Assembly: GCA_938031175.1 (NCBI GenBank)
Contig: CALHGZ010000001.1
Coordinates: 124,001 to 188,000 of the forward strand
From: Candidatus Kapaibacterium sp.
GTDB taxonomy: Bacteria; Bacteroidota; Ignavibacteria; Kapaibacteriales; UBA2268
Length of the DNA: 64,000 nt
Direction of reading: 5' to 3'
This document shows positions 46,555 through 56,986 of this stretch, one piece after another (position 1 is the stretch's first letter; every line of letters begins with the position of its first letter). The position numbers and the translations under genes were made by a program. The notes below the pieces were generated by a model. That model ran no database searches. It saw nothing but the letters and a program-made list of their open reading frames with translations, and was not told the DNA's origin.

Positions 46555-49500
46555 TTACTTTACAATAGCAAATTTTCTTATATCTTTGTATGGACCTGAT
46601 TCAAATTTTATGATGTAAGTTCCAGAAGATAAGCCAAGTTTATTAGTATCAAATTTAAGTTCGTACTGACCAGGATCTAGTTCCTCGTTGACTAAATCAT
46701 AAAGTTTTTTACCATTATTGTCATAAAGTGAAATTTTTGTCATTGCCTTTATTGCTATAGTATACTCTATCACAGCAAATCCTTCGGTTGGATTTGGAGA
46801 TATATTGGATAAGCCGTATTGCATGCCTGATATTTTGATTAATCTCAATGTATTTACGCAAACTGGGTCAATTAGTATTTCACCAGGTTCATTTTCTACT
46901 ATGACATAAGGCTTGTTGATTGGTTCAAAGGATAAAGGCAGAGAGACTTTATTTATGTCTGTTAGAAAAGTCAATAGTGGGAATTTGAACAATACCCCCG
47001 AGCCGCTGAGGGATTTATTAGCTGAGAAACTTACTTTTAGATATTTTCCTTGCAAAATATCTGCAGAATTTACTTTCCATCCTTGGGTTATTGTGTTTTC
47101 AGTTATTATATCTTCCGGACTGCTGACATTTGGGAATATATCTTCTATTTCTTTTGGGCGACCATCTTCTTTGAATTGAATAACTACATCGAATTCTCTA
47201 ATGTTAGTAGTTTCTAATGCCTTTGACTCATCCGGATGCCTTTCAAGAATTACTTCAATAATAGTGAGCTGACCAGGGTATGAACGGTAATATTTTGGTA
47301 TTTTAGCTATGGTTTTAAATATCATACCTTGACCGGTTAATATTGATACTGCATCTCCTATATCTGTTTTGTAATTGATTTGTGCATTATATTGCCTAAC
47401 TTCACGTGGAGTGAATTTGAGATAAACAATAAGTTTGTCATTTGGTTTGAGTTTGAATGGAGGTATTGGGTTATGTTCATTTGTGGATTCAATTATCCAT
47501 CTTTGAATTGAGAATTCATTTATATCATTACCAGAAACAACAATTGGTGCATTAATTGTAATTTCATCGCTTCCGGTGTTTTCAAGGTATACATATTCTT
47601 CTTGTGATGGTAAAGTAATAAAATGAGTGCCAAAATCCCTATCTATGGCATACAATCCTTGGGATTTTCCCCAACCGATTAATATACCATTCGGATCTTC
47701 AGGTGCATTATGTTCAGCTTTTAAAATGGCAGTATGCCTTCCTGTATGTGTTGCAGTAAATCTAATTGGTATTTTGACCTCTTCGGATGGTTTAATTGTG
47801 AGTGGTAAAGTGTTTTCTAAGAAATTCTGGTCAATTTTAAAGCTGTTTTGCTCTGGTCCTTCAATCCATATATTTGTTACTGTCAAATCCATTTTTGAGT
47901 TGTTATTTTTTATTAAGCTTAAAACTTTACCAAATCCATCTAGTGATTCATTTACAAGTACTGGTGGTGTAAACTCGTAGCCTTCTATACCAATGTGAGG
48001 TTGGAGTTCGCCACCACGGACAAAATCTTCAGCTTCTAATGTTTGATTGGCATCGGCAAATTTGGTTATAAATTTGACTTTAGTTGAGTAATCAGTTATA
48101 TCATCAATCTCATCGGGTTTAGGTCGGAAATAAACCTTAAAACTAAGTGTATCTTCAGGACGTATAATAGTTGGAAATCCCGATTTGTCGAGTTCAAAAA
48201 CACCACCAAAAGAGTCTTCAAGGAATAAATCTACACATTGCAATTCCGTATTGCCAGTGGACCCAATTTTAATAGTTCCTTCATATTGTGTAATGCCAAG
48301 TTTATTAACTGAATAATCATCAATTACTCTTTTCCTTAAGAAATCGAAACCCTCAACCCAAGGACCTGCCTGTATTCCATTTCCAGTCCAATCGGAGTAG
48401 AGTTTAATTATATCAGTTGATGCTTTGAACTCTGCTCTTGTTTTATGTAACACGCCTGGTTCATCAGGAACATAAAATGCAGTGAAGAAGTAAGACTGAT
48501 TGGGGTCAAGTCTTAGAGGTAAAGGTAAATTTTCGACTTTTGGGAAATGTAGTTTATCGGGCCAACTAATTGAATATATAGTAGCTGGGAGTGAACCTTC
48601 ATTACGAATTTCAACCTGTTTTGCTCGCATCATGCCGACAGGTACATTTGTCCAAGTAGCATCGTCTATCCAGATCATTTCTTCTCCAGTTGTCATTTCC
48701 AATCGCACAAGAGTTTCAGTATAGCATTTTAATTCTACAAGTAATGAATCAAATACAAGTTTTGGAGTTTCAGGTAGGGCAGTTGCACATATTGTTATAT
48801 TTATTGACTCGCCGGGTTTTAATGTTTTCGGGAGTGGATAGTTCTCAAATGTGAATTCAGCTTTGTTGAATTTCTTTTTTAAACTCTTAAACTCAAGAAG
48901 AATGTTACCTTTGCTTATATTAGTGAACTTTACTTCTTTGCATACTTTTTCACCAACTTTTAATCTTCCAAAATTAACAAGTTCGGGTTCAACCTTAATT
49001 TCTTCGGGGAAATATTCATAAGTTCTGGTAACAGATTTACCAGAACGTGTCATACTGGTAATAACAGCTTTTGCATATTTTTTAGGATCTATGACTTTTA
49101 ACCAATAGTTGCCTAATTTTGCTTTTTCTCTATCAAAGTTTTCGACAGTAAAATCGTAATTTTCTAATTGGCTTGAACTACTTGTGATAGAAAATAATAA
49201 AGCACAGGCTGAATCGGTTGGTACTACATAGGCAGTGCCATTGACGTCCCCACAAAATTCTTTGTCAAGTACGTAAATTGAATCATCGCATATTGATGCA
49301 TAGTTTATTCCGACAGGATAGCCATAAGCGAAACCATCTTTTGTATAATCCCAGTTTCCATAAGCATAAGCTGCAAATTTATGCCCGCTATCGGCTTCAA
49401 TCCAGTGATCACCAGCGGGTACAGTTTCAGTTACATAAACGTACTTTGTACCAGCTATCGGTGAGATTGAATTACCAAATCTAGCTGTAAGGGGTTGACC

Positions 49501-50805
49501 ATCAAATCTGATGTGATTTAAGGAATTTTCTTCAAAAGTGATATAGACAAAGTTGTCCATTCCACTGGGTGAGCGAAATTGAGCATATCCACACCAGTGA
49601 TCGATGGGTGCTAATATTAAAAGCATGCCCTGACCATTTCTATGCGGGTTTTGTATCTCGTCAGTTTTTGATATAGTTTTTTCATCTGCTCCGGCTGGTA
49701 CAGGTTCGTTCATCCAGGATTTCCCGTATTGAGCAGCGAGAACAGGCTTTGTTGAGCGATAGTAACCTGGATATTCTTGATTGGTTATATTATACCATTC
49801 GCCAGCTTTTAAAGTTGGACTAATTTTTTTGAAGCCTGAGCCATCGTTCCTCATTTGATAAATATCAGTGTTATCTTCAGTTGCTACAAATCTTATTAAG
49901 TCACCATAATCATCAACCGCATAAGAACGTCCTCTTGGTCTGTCAAAATATTTAATAGGAGCTGAAATATACTCTTTACCTAAAAGTTCTATAGGCCATA
50001 GCATTTCGATCAACATATTTCTCATAAAATTAGCCCATCTTTCAACGTAATTAGCTGGCATACCACGTTGATAACGTGGGAAGGCACCCTTGGTATGACC
50101 CGAGAGTACAGCAATTGGTTTTGATGCACTGATGAAAGTTCCGGTTAAGTCAGTTACCCATTCACGTTTGAGATTTTGATAAGATTCGATATCACCTTCG
50201 ATAAGCATTGCGTCGCCTCTATGCATTGTAACTGTACGAACCTGTCCTTTTTTAGCTTTGACTGTGTTAGCAGCGGGTCTGTATGATACAGTTGTATTAT
50301 TTTCAGTTGCTACGATTACTATTTGAGGTGGTTTGAAATCGTTTGTCTGATCAAGATACAGATTTGTTGTAATATATTTTTTCCCAAGCCATTCAACAGG
50401 GATGCAGCGATAAGCTTCGCCAGACCATTTATATGCCATAAAAACAGCGACTGTTATTGGATCAGCTGATTCAACGTGAACGCCATAGGGAGTAATTACT
50501 TCGGATTCTTTAAGCATTAATATATCGTGCATTTCAACAATTGTAGTTTTGTTAGCTTTAATTTCAACAACTTTTACGAAATCAATCGCTGAAGCTGTAA
50601 TTTTTGCTGTTGTATTGACTTTTGAAGATAACCAAAGCATAATCGGGTATTCGCCCCATCTAATTGGTTCATTTGGTGCTAAACGACAATGTGGAATGGC
50701 AAGCCAATATTCTCTCCCTTCAGTGATTTCCTGCTCTTTGGCTAGTAGGTTAATCAATGGAATAATGATTAGGAGTAAAATCGGGAAAAAGTATAAACGT
50801 TTCAT
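46555..50805 (-). CDS. Giant secreted T9SS protein, IgGFc-binding-like and ASH-type domains (copy B)
   Basis: A 1416-residue paralogue of copy A with the same domain order: signal peptide, IgGFc-binding-like N-terminal region (GREYWLAIP...VEWLGKKY), ASH/choice-of-anchor-D domains (PELVNFGRLKVGEK), an 'EGYEFTPPVLVNESLDGFG' block shared with copy A, a cohesin-like part, and a T9SS C-terminal domain (SNISPNPTEGF... ending FAIVK). An AGGAG SD at 50817-50813 on the minus strand precedes it. It has its own terminator, so the two are separate units. Long beta-rich, non-catalytic architecture suggests adhesion or matrix function. Confidence 0.85.
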   Translation of the reverse strand: MKRLYFFPILLLIIIPLINLLAKEQEITEGREYWLAIPHCRLAPNEPIRWGEYPIMLWLSSKVNTTAKITASAIDFVKVVEIKANKTTIVEMHDILMLKESEVITPYGVHVESADPITVAVFMAYKWSGEAYRCIPVEWLGKKYITTNLYLDQTNDFKPPQIVIVATENNTTVSYRPAANTVKAKKGQVRTVTMHRGDAMLIEGDIESYQNLKREWVTDLTGTFISASKPIAVLSGHTKGAFPRYQRGMPANYVERWANFMRNMLIEMLWPIELLGKEYISAPIKYFDRPRGRSYAVDDYGDLIRFVATEDNTDIYQMRNDGSGFKKISPTLKAGEWYNITNQEYPGYYRSTKPVLAAQYGKSWMNEPVPAGADEKTISKTDEIQNPHRNGQGMLLILAPIDHWCGYAQFRSPSGMDNFVYITFEENSLNHIRFDGQPLTARFGNSISPIAGTKYVYVTETVPAGDHWIEADSGHKFAAYAYGNWDYTKDGFAYGYPVGINYASICDDSIYVLDKEFCGDVNGTAYVVPTDSACALLFSITSSSSQLENYDFTVENFDREKAKLGNYWLKVIDPKKYAKAVITSMTRSGKSVTRTYEYFPEEIKVEPELVNFGRLKVGEKVCKEVKFTNISKGNILLEFKSLKKKFNKAEFTFENYPLPKTLKPGESINITICATALPETPKLVFDSLLVELKCYTETLVRLEMTTGEEMIWIDDATWTNVPVGMMRAKQVEIRNEGSLPATIYSISWPDKLHFPKVENLPLPLRLDPNQSYFFTAFYVPDEPGVLHKTRAEFKASTDIIKLYSDWTGNGIQAGPWVEGFDFLRKRVIDDYSVNKLGITQYEGTIKIGSTGNTELQCVDLFLEDSFGGVFELDKSGFPTIIRPEDTLSFKVYFRPKPDEIDDITDYSTKVKFITKFADANQTLEAEDFVRGGELQPHIGIEGYEFTPPVLVNESLDGFGKVLSLIKNNNSKMDLTVTNIWIEGPEQNSFKIDQNFLENTLPLTIKPSEEVKIPIRFTATHTGRHTAILKAEHNAPEDPNGILIGWGKSQGLYAIDRDFGTHFITLPSQEEYVYLENTGSDEITINAPIVVSGNDINEFSIQRWIIESTNEHNPIPPFKLKPNDKLIVYLKFTPREVRQYNAQINYKTDIGDAVSILTGQGMIFKTIAKIPKYYRSYPGQLTIIEVILERHPDESKALETTNIREFDVVIQFKEDGRPKEIEDIFPNVSSPEDIITENTITQGWKVNSADILQGKYLKVSFSANKSLSGSGVLFKFPLLTFLTDINKVSLPLSFEPINKPYVIVENEPGEILIDPVCVNTLRLIKISGMQYGLSNISPNPTEGFAVIEYTIAIKAMTKISLYDNNGKKLYDLVNEELDPGQYELKFDTNKLGLSSGTYIIKFESGPYKDIRKFAIVK

Positions 50806-51037
50806 AGGCTAAACTCCTGTAGAGTTGATAATAGTTTATTTAAGTCATATTGCTGGCTTGGTGGATGAAATTGGGGATTATTGCCTTTTGATTTCATTTT
50901 ATGGCTCTAATAATTAGCCTTATTCTAATTTAAATAGAATGAAAATCAAATTCAAGTGAAAATTTCAAAATAATTTGTTCTAAATTTTGTTTTATTATTA
51001 GCTTTAACAAATTATTTTCAAAAAGATTTCGGTTATT

Positions 51038-53398
51038 ATGATAAAAATTTTTGGATACTTTTCTTTATTTCTTTTTATAATTTACACATCTTATACAGAA
51101 TCTGTTAGCTTTCAATTCAAATTAGTAAGAGTAAGTATGAGTTATAAAAATAATATATCTAACATTATCGATAAAGATGATATTGTTGGATACTCAACAG
51201 ATTCAATTAGTATCATAGTTGGTAAATATGAATTAGATTACCTTGATAGAAATACAATTCCTTATAGAATATTAATGGATGATGCTGAAAGATATTATTC
51301 GGAACAGATCAAATTAAATTCTTCAGACTTTACACAATCAACTGAGAATTTTAATTTTGGTTCAATGGGTTACTTTTATAAATTAAACGAAATTTATTCT
51401 GAGTTTGAAAAAATGATAGGTAATTTTAAAGAATACTTTGTTAGTTATGAAATAATCGGCAGAACTTATGAAGATAGAGACATTATTTGTTATACTTTTG
51501 GCGCACCACTAGAACAAAACAAACCACAAATTTTATTAACCGCTTTGCATCATGCCAGAGAACCTGCTAGTGTTGTAGCAATTATTTATTTTCTGCAAAA
51601 ATTATTCGAAAATGCTAATAGAGGTGATAAAAATGCTAAATATTTGTTAAAAGAGAGAACGATATTTGTTATTCCTGTCGTCAATCCTGACGGATATTAT
51701 TTTAACGAAAAAAATTATCCCAATGGTGGTGGTCTGTGGCGGAAAAATCGTCGAAAAATTAATGATTCAACATTCGGTGTGGATCTTAATCGTAATTATG
51801 GTCCATATGAATTTTGGAATTCGAGTAACGGGGGATCTTTATCAGCACCAAACTCTAATTTATATCGTGGTAGTGAGCCATTTTCTGAATTAGAAACAAG
51901 AGCTGTTCGGGATTTCTGCAATTCTAAAAATATACGTCTGGCATTTAATTATCATACATTTGGAGATGTTTTTATAGTACCATATTCTTCATTGAGTAAT
52001 GAGACGCGGGATTCAATTTTTTATAGGTATTTATCAGTAGAATTAACTAAATTTAATAAATATGCATTTGGTCTTGATTACAAAACAATTGGTTATCCAG
52101 CCTGTGGGACGGCTGATGATTGGATGCATTTTGATACTAACACTAAAAATTCGATTATTGCTTTAACCCCTGAAGTAGGTAATATAATTGATAATTTCTG
52201 GTTAATGAATTATGATAGTACAAGAAAAAAAAATAGAATTATTGAACTTGCAAAAGAAAATTATTATTCAAATCTGATGTTGCTATGGTCAGCTGGTACT
52301 AATATCATACCATTTGATTTAAAATTTGATGCTGAAAATATGGTTCTATCATTGAACTTGAGGAATATTGGTCTGGAGGATTTAAATAGTCAGTGCAAAG
52401 TATCTATAAGTTCCAATTCTTCAGCTGTGGAATTTTATAATAGCTCTATTACAATTGATTATTTGAAAAGCAATGCTCAGGTATCGACAGAATTTTTAAT
52501 AAATCCTAAAAACAATTTGAGAAATGGAACAAAAATAGACTTTTATATTACATTACAATACGAAGGTTTTCAAAGGATTGATACATTTGGCATAAAACTT
52601 TTTAAACCTGAAATTATTACATTATATAAATCGGGTGATAATTTAGAATTATGGGAAACTGAATATTGGGGGACAGAGTTCTATGCTCAGGATGGTATCT
52701 ATGTATTGTCTGATAGTCCCGGTACAAAATACAGAGACTCATTGCAAAATTACATAACGTTAAAAAAACCGATAAGTCTGCAAAATATCAATGCAGCCGA
52801 TATCGAATTTTCACTTAAATGGGAAATAGATTACAATTATGATATAGCTACGGTTGAGATATCAACTAATAATGGTCTTAGTTGGAATTATATTGAAACA
52901 TCGCGTATGAAAAAGGGACTAAATTTGAAGGAGAGTATGCATAAATCCGATATTCCAGCTTTTACTGGTCATTTTCCACTTTGGATCAGACAATTTGCGA
53001 GCTTAGATCAATTTATCGGGAATGATATTTTAATTCGTTTTGGTTTATTATCGGGTCCTTCGATTCGTTTCGATGGTATTTTCATCGAGTATATTCAACT
53101 TTTGCTGTATCCTGAACTTATGAGTGTATCAAATAGGAAAAATACAATATCAAATATTTTAATCTATCCTAATCCTGCTAATATCGGTGACATTATCTAT
53201 TTCGAGGTTTATCAAAATAAAAAAACATTGACTAGAGTCTCAATATTTAATTATTTAGGTCAACTTGTATTTAATTCTGATTTTATTGATGGTGGTCGAT
53301 TTTTTCTTGATACTCAACAATTGAAAGCAGGTTTATATCTTTTTTTAATTAATGATGATACTAATCATTATACAGCTAAATTTTTGATAACTGAATGA
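51038..53398 (+). CDS. M14-family zinc carboxypeptidase with T9SS sorting domain
   Basis: A 786-residue secreted peptidase. Zinc ligands are H172 and E175 (HHARE) and H306 (NYHTFGD); catalytic E379 is in TPEVG; the substrate-binding GVDLNRNYG (247-255) is also present. All key M14 residues are intact. A signal peptide (about 1-21) precedes an N-terminal region. After the catalytic domain (about 110-420) come beta-rich domains (about 430-690), and a T9SS type A domain (IYPNPANIGDII... to 786) ends the protein. The stop overlaps the YigZ-like start by four bases (ATGA). Confidence 0.9.
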   Translation: MIKIFGYFSLFLFIIYTSYTESVSFQFKLVRVSMSYKNNISNIIDKDDIVGYSTDSISIIVGKYELDYLDRNTIPYRILMDDAERYYSEQIKLNSSDFTQSTENFNFGSMGYFYKLNEIYSEFEKMIGNFKEYFVSYEIIGRTYEDRDIICYTFGAPLEQNKPQILLTALHHAREPASVVAIIYFLQKLFENANRGDKNAKYLLKERTIFVIPVVNPDGYYFNEKNYPNGGGLWRKNRRKINDSTFGVDLNRNYGPYEFWNSSNGGSLSAPNSNLYRGSEPFSELETRAVRDFCNSKNIRLAFNYHTFGDVFIVPYSSLSNETRDSIFYRYLSVELTKFNKYAFGLDYKTIGYPACGTADDWMHFDTNTKNSIIALTPEVGNIIDNFWLMNYDSTRKKNRIIELAKENYYSNLMLLWSAGTNIIPFDLKFDAENMVLSLNLRNIGLEDLNSQCKVSISSNSSAVEFYNSSITIDYLKSNAQVSTEFLINPKNNLRNGTKIDFYITLQYEGFQRIDTFGIKLFKPEIITLYKSGDNLELWETEYWGTEFYAQDGIYVLSDSPGTKYRDSLQNYITLKKPISLQNINAADIEFSLKWEIDYNYDIATVEISTNNGLSWNYIETSRMKKGLNLKESMHKSDIPAFTGHFPLWIRQFASLDQFIGNDILIRFGLLSGPSIRFDGIFIEYIQLLLYPELMSVSNRKNTISNILIYPNPANIGDIIYFEVYQNKKTLTRVSIFNYLGQLVFNSDFIDGGRFFLDTQQLKAGLYLFLINDDTNHYTAKFLITE

Positions 53399-54027
53399 TG
53401 GAGAATTCAAGAAATACTGGTTTGGATAGTGATATTTACTATACGATAGCAAATACTCCAACATTTGAATTGAAGATTAGAGGCTCGATATTTATTGGCA
53501 ATGCGAAAAGCATTACAAATAAAGAGGAAGCAATGGAATTTTTGGAACATATCCGTTCTAAATATTATGATGCAACTCATAATTGTTATGCTTATCGGAT
53601 TGGTAGCAAAGGTATGATATACCGTAGTGGGGATGATGGAGAACCATCTGGTAGCGCAGGTAAACCAATTCTTTTTGCTATTCAAAAATTTGGGTTTAGC
53701 GATATTATTGTCACAATAACAAGATATTTTGGTGGGATAAAACTTGGAATAAGTGGGCTTGCCCGTGCTTATTCTCAAACTGCAAATGAATTACTCACAT
53801 TAGCAATTCGTAAAGAAGTTTATAGGACTCAACCAGTCAAAGTCTATTGTACTTATGAGGATTTTCATATTGTGAAAAAGATATTGGAGGATTTATCTGT
53901 TAATTATTCAGTAAATTATTCCGATGCGATCGAAATTAAAGCAGAAGTTTTTATATCTAAAATCGATATTTTTAAGGATTTGGTAACATCCTTAACAAAT
54001 GGACGTGCTGGAACAATTGTAATCTGA
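53395..54027 (+). CDS. YigZ/IMPACT (UPF0029) family protein
   Basis: A 210-residue cytoplasmic protein. The IMPACT N-terminal motif YDATHNCYAYRIG and SGDDGEPSGSAGKPI (about 57-93), then ITRYFGGIKLGISGLARAYS (about 102-121), are diagnostic. A C-terminal DUF1949-type segment follows. Function in bacteria is unclear; eukaryotic IMPACT regulates GCN2. It is translationally coupled to the M14 peptidase by ATGA overlap, although that protein is exported and this one is not. Confidence 0.9.
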   Translation: MMENSRNTGLDSDIYYTIANTPTFELKIRGSIFIGNAKSITNKEEAMEFLEHIRSKYYDATHNCYAYRIGSKGMIYRSGDDGEPSGSAGKPILFAIQKFGFSDIIVTITRYFGGIKLGISGLARAYSQTANELLTLAIRKEVYRTQPVKVYCTYEDFHIVKKILEDLSVNYSVNYSDAIEIKAEVFISKIDIFKDLVTSLTNGRAGTIVI

Positions 54028-54034
54028 TATAGAT

Positions 54035-55474
54035 TTAACCTTTGATTACGGCTAAAGGCTTTAATTGAGCAATTTTTTCTGCAATACCTGCATTATGGAC
54101 AATATCAACTACTGAATTAATACTTTTGTAAGCTTCAGGGGCTTCTTCGCTAAGCCCTTTAAGTGAGCCGGTAATAATATCTATTCCTCGGTTTTTTAAT
54201 TCTTTAATTAATTTATGTGGGTCGAGAGATTTGCGGGCTTTTGTTCTGGAAAGCATTCTTCCAGCACCATGACATGTTGAACCGAATGATTCAATCAAAG
54301 CTTTATCGGAGCCGACTAAAATGTAAGAAGAAGTTCCCATACTTCCTGGAATAAGTACAGGTTGTCCAACATCACGGTACTTGAGCGGTATTTCAGGATG
54401 ATGAGCGGGAAAAGCTCTTGTAGCACCTTTGCGATGCACAATAAGTTTTTTCTTGAAATTATTAATTGTATGCTCTTCAATTTTAGCTATATTATGTGCC
54501 ACATCGTATAATACTTCAATTTTACTATTATTTTTCCCGAAGACATTTTTCCATGCTTCACGTATTTGCCAGGTTATGAGTTGGCGGTTTGCCCAAGCAA
54601 AATTAGCGGATGCACTCATAGCAGCAAAGTAATTTTTACCAACATCGGAATGAATAGGGGCATAAGATAATTCTCTGTCTGGCAGAGTTAATTTGTTTTG
54701 AGCGGCATATTGAAGCATTAGCTTTATATAATCGGTTGCAACTTGATGACCTAGACCCCTTGAGCCAGTGTGAATTTGAATAACTATTTGACCTTCGAAT
54801 ATTCCGAAGACTTCGGCTACTTTTTTGTTAAATATCTTTTCGACTTTGTCAATTTCAACAAAATGGTTACCAGCCCCCATTGTTCCCAATTGGTCAAATC
54901 CTCTCTCTTTTGCTTGTTTTGATACTTTGTCGGCATCAGCTGATTTTAGACTACCAGATGATTCAATGAACTCAGAATCTGATTTGTCAGCGAATCCTTC
55001 TTTTACAGCCCATTCAACACCAGTATTGAGGACAGCATCGAGTTCTTTTTGATTCAGTTTAATTTTTCCACTTTTACCAACACCGGAAGGAATCATGTTA
55101 TATAACTCTTTCCCGATTTTTTCTATATGTTTTATAATATGATTATTGTGAAAGTTTGTTTTTAGTAGTCTAACTCCACAATTAATGTCATATCCGATTC
55201 CACCGGGAGAGATAATCCCCAATTCGTAATCAATTGCTGCGACGGCACCGATAGGAAATCCATAGCCTTCGTGAACATCCGGCATAACAACAGCTGAGTG
55301 CACTATACCAGGTAAAGAAGCAACATTTATCAATTGTTGCAGAGATTTATCAGATTTTATATGGCTTAACATATCGATACTTGCAAATATTCTTGCGGGA
55401 ACCAGCATATCTTTGCGGGTTGTTTTGGGTATTTCCCACAAATATTCGCTTATTTGAACGAGTTCTATGTTCAT
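54035..55474 (-). CDS. rtcB: RNA ligase RtcB (long, archaeal-type)
   Basis: tRNA-splicing-type RNA ligase joining 2',3'-cyclic phosphate or 3'-phosphate to 5'-OH with GTP. At 479 residues it matches the archaeal length, longer than the roughly 408-residue E. coli enzyme. Motifs: MPDVHEGYGFPIG, GGIGYDINCGVR (metal Cys), GAGNHFVE, HTGSRGLGHQ, HRKGATRAFP, PGSMGTSSY, and HGAGR whose His is guanylylated. The sequence resembles what I recall of Pyrococcus RtcB. It lies 126 bases downstream of gatD. No archease or RtcA is visible. Confidence 0.95.
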   Translation of the reverse strand: MNIELVQISEYLWEIPKTTRKDMLVPARIFASIDMLSHIKSDKSLQQLINVASLPGIVHSAVVMPDVHEGYGFPIGAVAAIDYELGIISPGGIGYDINCGVRLLKTNFHNNHIIKHIEKIGKELYNMIPSGVGKSGKIKLNQKELDAVLNTGVEWAVKEGFADKSDSEFIESSGSLKSADADKVSKQAKERGFDQLGTMGAGNHFVEIDKVEKIFNKKVAEVFGIFEGQIVIQIHTGSRGLGHQVATDYIKLMLQYAAQNKLTLPDRELSYAPIHSDVGKNYFAAMSASANFAWANRQLITWQIREAWKNVFGKNNSKIEVLYDVAHNIAKIEEHTINNFKKKLIVHRKGATRAFPAHHPEIPLKYRDVGQPVLIPGSMGTSSYILVGSDKALIESFGSTCHGAGRMLSRTKARKSLDPHKLIKELKNRGIDIITGSLKGLSEEAPEAYKSINSVVDIVHNAGIAEKIAQLKPLAVIKG

Positions 55475-55599
55475 AATTTTCTTTGATGATAGAAGAAATA
55501 ATTGTTAATAATAATTACTTGACGTTTGATTATATGAGAAAATTTTGTTATTTCATGTATTAGTTAAGATAAGCGATTAATTAATGAATTATTGATGCA

Positions 55600-56985
55600 T
55601 TATTTTTTATACTTTGAGATAAATTCTTCTACTTCGGGAATGCCACCCTGATAAATTAAGTAACCGTTGCTTGGTTCCCGTTCAGTAATTTCACCAGCAA
55701 TTGGTGTTAGCATGATTTTTTTGACTTCCTCTAAGTCATTTGTTTGACCTAAAGCCCAACCTAATTTAACATAGGCAACTTCAGGAAGCATGTTTGCAGC
55801 AGGAACGACACCAAGTTCCATCATATCTCGGCCAGTGTCATAAACATACATCTGTACATAGCCCCAAAGTGTTTGTACTGTCATATAGACGGCAATATTG
55901 TTTTCCTGGCATTTTTTTAGTGCTGGATAAAGTGGTTTATTCACATGTCCAAGTCCAGTGCCGGCAATAACAATTCCTTTGTATCCATTATCAATCATTG
56001 AATATATTATATCGGGGTGCATATTGGGGTAATAATAAACAATTCCGACCCTTTCTTCAAAGAAAGGTTTTAGAATGACTTTTTTATCTGATCGTCGCTT
56101 TTTGTAATCATTACGCAAAGGGGTTATCTTTTCTCTGTCAACCATAGCTATTGGTATGTCACCGATTGTTCTGAATGTAGAACGATAGCTTGAGTGCATT
56201 TTTCTGACCCTAGTGCCTCTATGTAGTAAACCATAAACGTCGGAAGTAGGACCGAACATACATACCATAATTTCAGCAATATCGCTCTCGGCGGCAGTTT
56301 TGACGCTATGAATTAGGTTTAGTGCAGCATCGCTAGATGGACGATCGCTGGAACGTTGAGAACCTACCATAACTATTGGAACGGGAGATTCTTGAATCAT
56401 AAAAGATAAAATTGCTGCTGTATGATGCATTGTATCAGTTCCATGGCCAATTACTATACCCTGGACACCTTTTTCAATTTCTTCAGCAACTTTTTTAGCC
56501 GTGCCAATCCATTGTTCCGGTCCCATGTTTTCGCTGAAAACTCCATATAGTTTTTCTGTTTCAAGGTTGCATATATCTGCCAATTCTGGTACTGAACCGT
56601 ATAATTCACCGGGGGAAAAGGCTGGTATAACAGCACCTGTGCGGTAATCTAATCGGCTTGCTATCGTACCTCCTGTACCAAAAAGCTTGACGCGTGGTTT
56701 TTTGGGGTCATAAGGAAATTCTTTTTCAGGGATTTTGTAGTGTGCTTCTTTACGCCCGTTTATTTTGATGTCTTTGATTTTACTTGCAGCTATACCTATG
56801 TTATAGCCCGTGGGTAATTTTAGCACAATATGAAATTCATCAGCTGTTTCAGAACGTGGTAATATTATTCCAGTGAATACTGTTTCTTTGGTTTCTATTT
56901 CCACATCGCTCCATATTTTTGCATCGAATTTTTTTAAAGTCTCAAGTGCAATCCCTTTGTAACCTTTAAATGATTCGTTATTCAT
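55600..56985 (-). CDS. gatD: Glutamyl-tRNA(Gln) amidotransferase subunit D
   Basis: Glutaminase subunit of the GatDE complex that converts Glu-tRNA(Gln) to Gln-tRNA(Gln). Its 461 residues comprise an N-terminal Tudor/Sm-like GatD domain (about 20-80, WSDVEIETKETVFTGII) and an asparaginase-like domain. Catalytic Thr are T104 and T107 (GTGGTIAS), followed by GHGTDTMHHT (Thr-Asp) and a lysine after the RGTRVRK motif. GSQRSSDRPSSDAA is family typical. The N-terminal domain distinguishes it from plain asparaginase. It starts two bases after the gatE stop, so the two are coupled. Normally an archaeal gene. Confidence 0.92.
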   Translation of the reverse strand: MNNESFKGYKGIALETLKKFDAKIWSDVEIETKETVFTGIILPRSETADEFHIVLKLPTGYNIGIAASKIKDIKINGRKEAHYKIPEKEFPYDPKKPRVKLFGTGGTIASRLDYRTGAVIPAFSPGELYGSVPELADICNLETEKLYGVFSENMGPEQWIGTAKKVAEEIEKGVQGIVIGHGTDTMHHTAAILSFMIQESPVPIVMVGSQRSSDRPSSDAALNLIHSVKTAAESDIAEIMVCMFGPTSDVYGLLHRGTRVRKMHSSYRSTFRTIGDIPIAMVDREKITPLRNDYKKRRSDKKVILKPFFEERVGIVYYYPNMHPDIIYSMIDNGYKGIVIAGTGLGHVNKPLYPALKKCQENNIAVYMTVQTLWGYVQMYVYDTGRDMMELGVVPAANMLPEVAYVKLGWALGQTNDLEEVKKIMLTPIAGEITEREPSNGYLIYQGGIPEVEEFISKYKK

Positions 56986-56986
56986 C

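Noticed and set aside
53407-53778. A 123-codon minus-strand frame opposite the YigZ gene
   Set aside because: Antisense to a well-supported conserved gene; no family resemblance.
55600-56985. GatD read as an ordinary L-asparaginase
   Set aside because: It has the N-terminal GatD domain and the RTGAV.PAF motif, and is coupled to gatE; plain asparaginases lack these.
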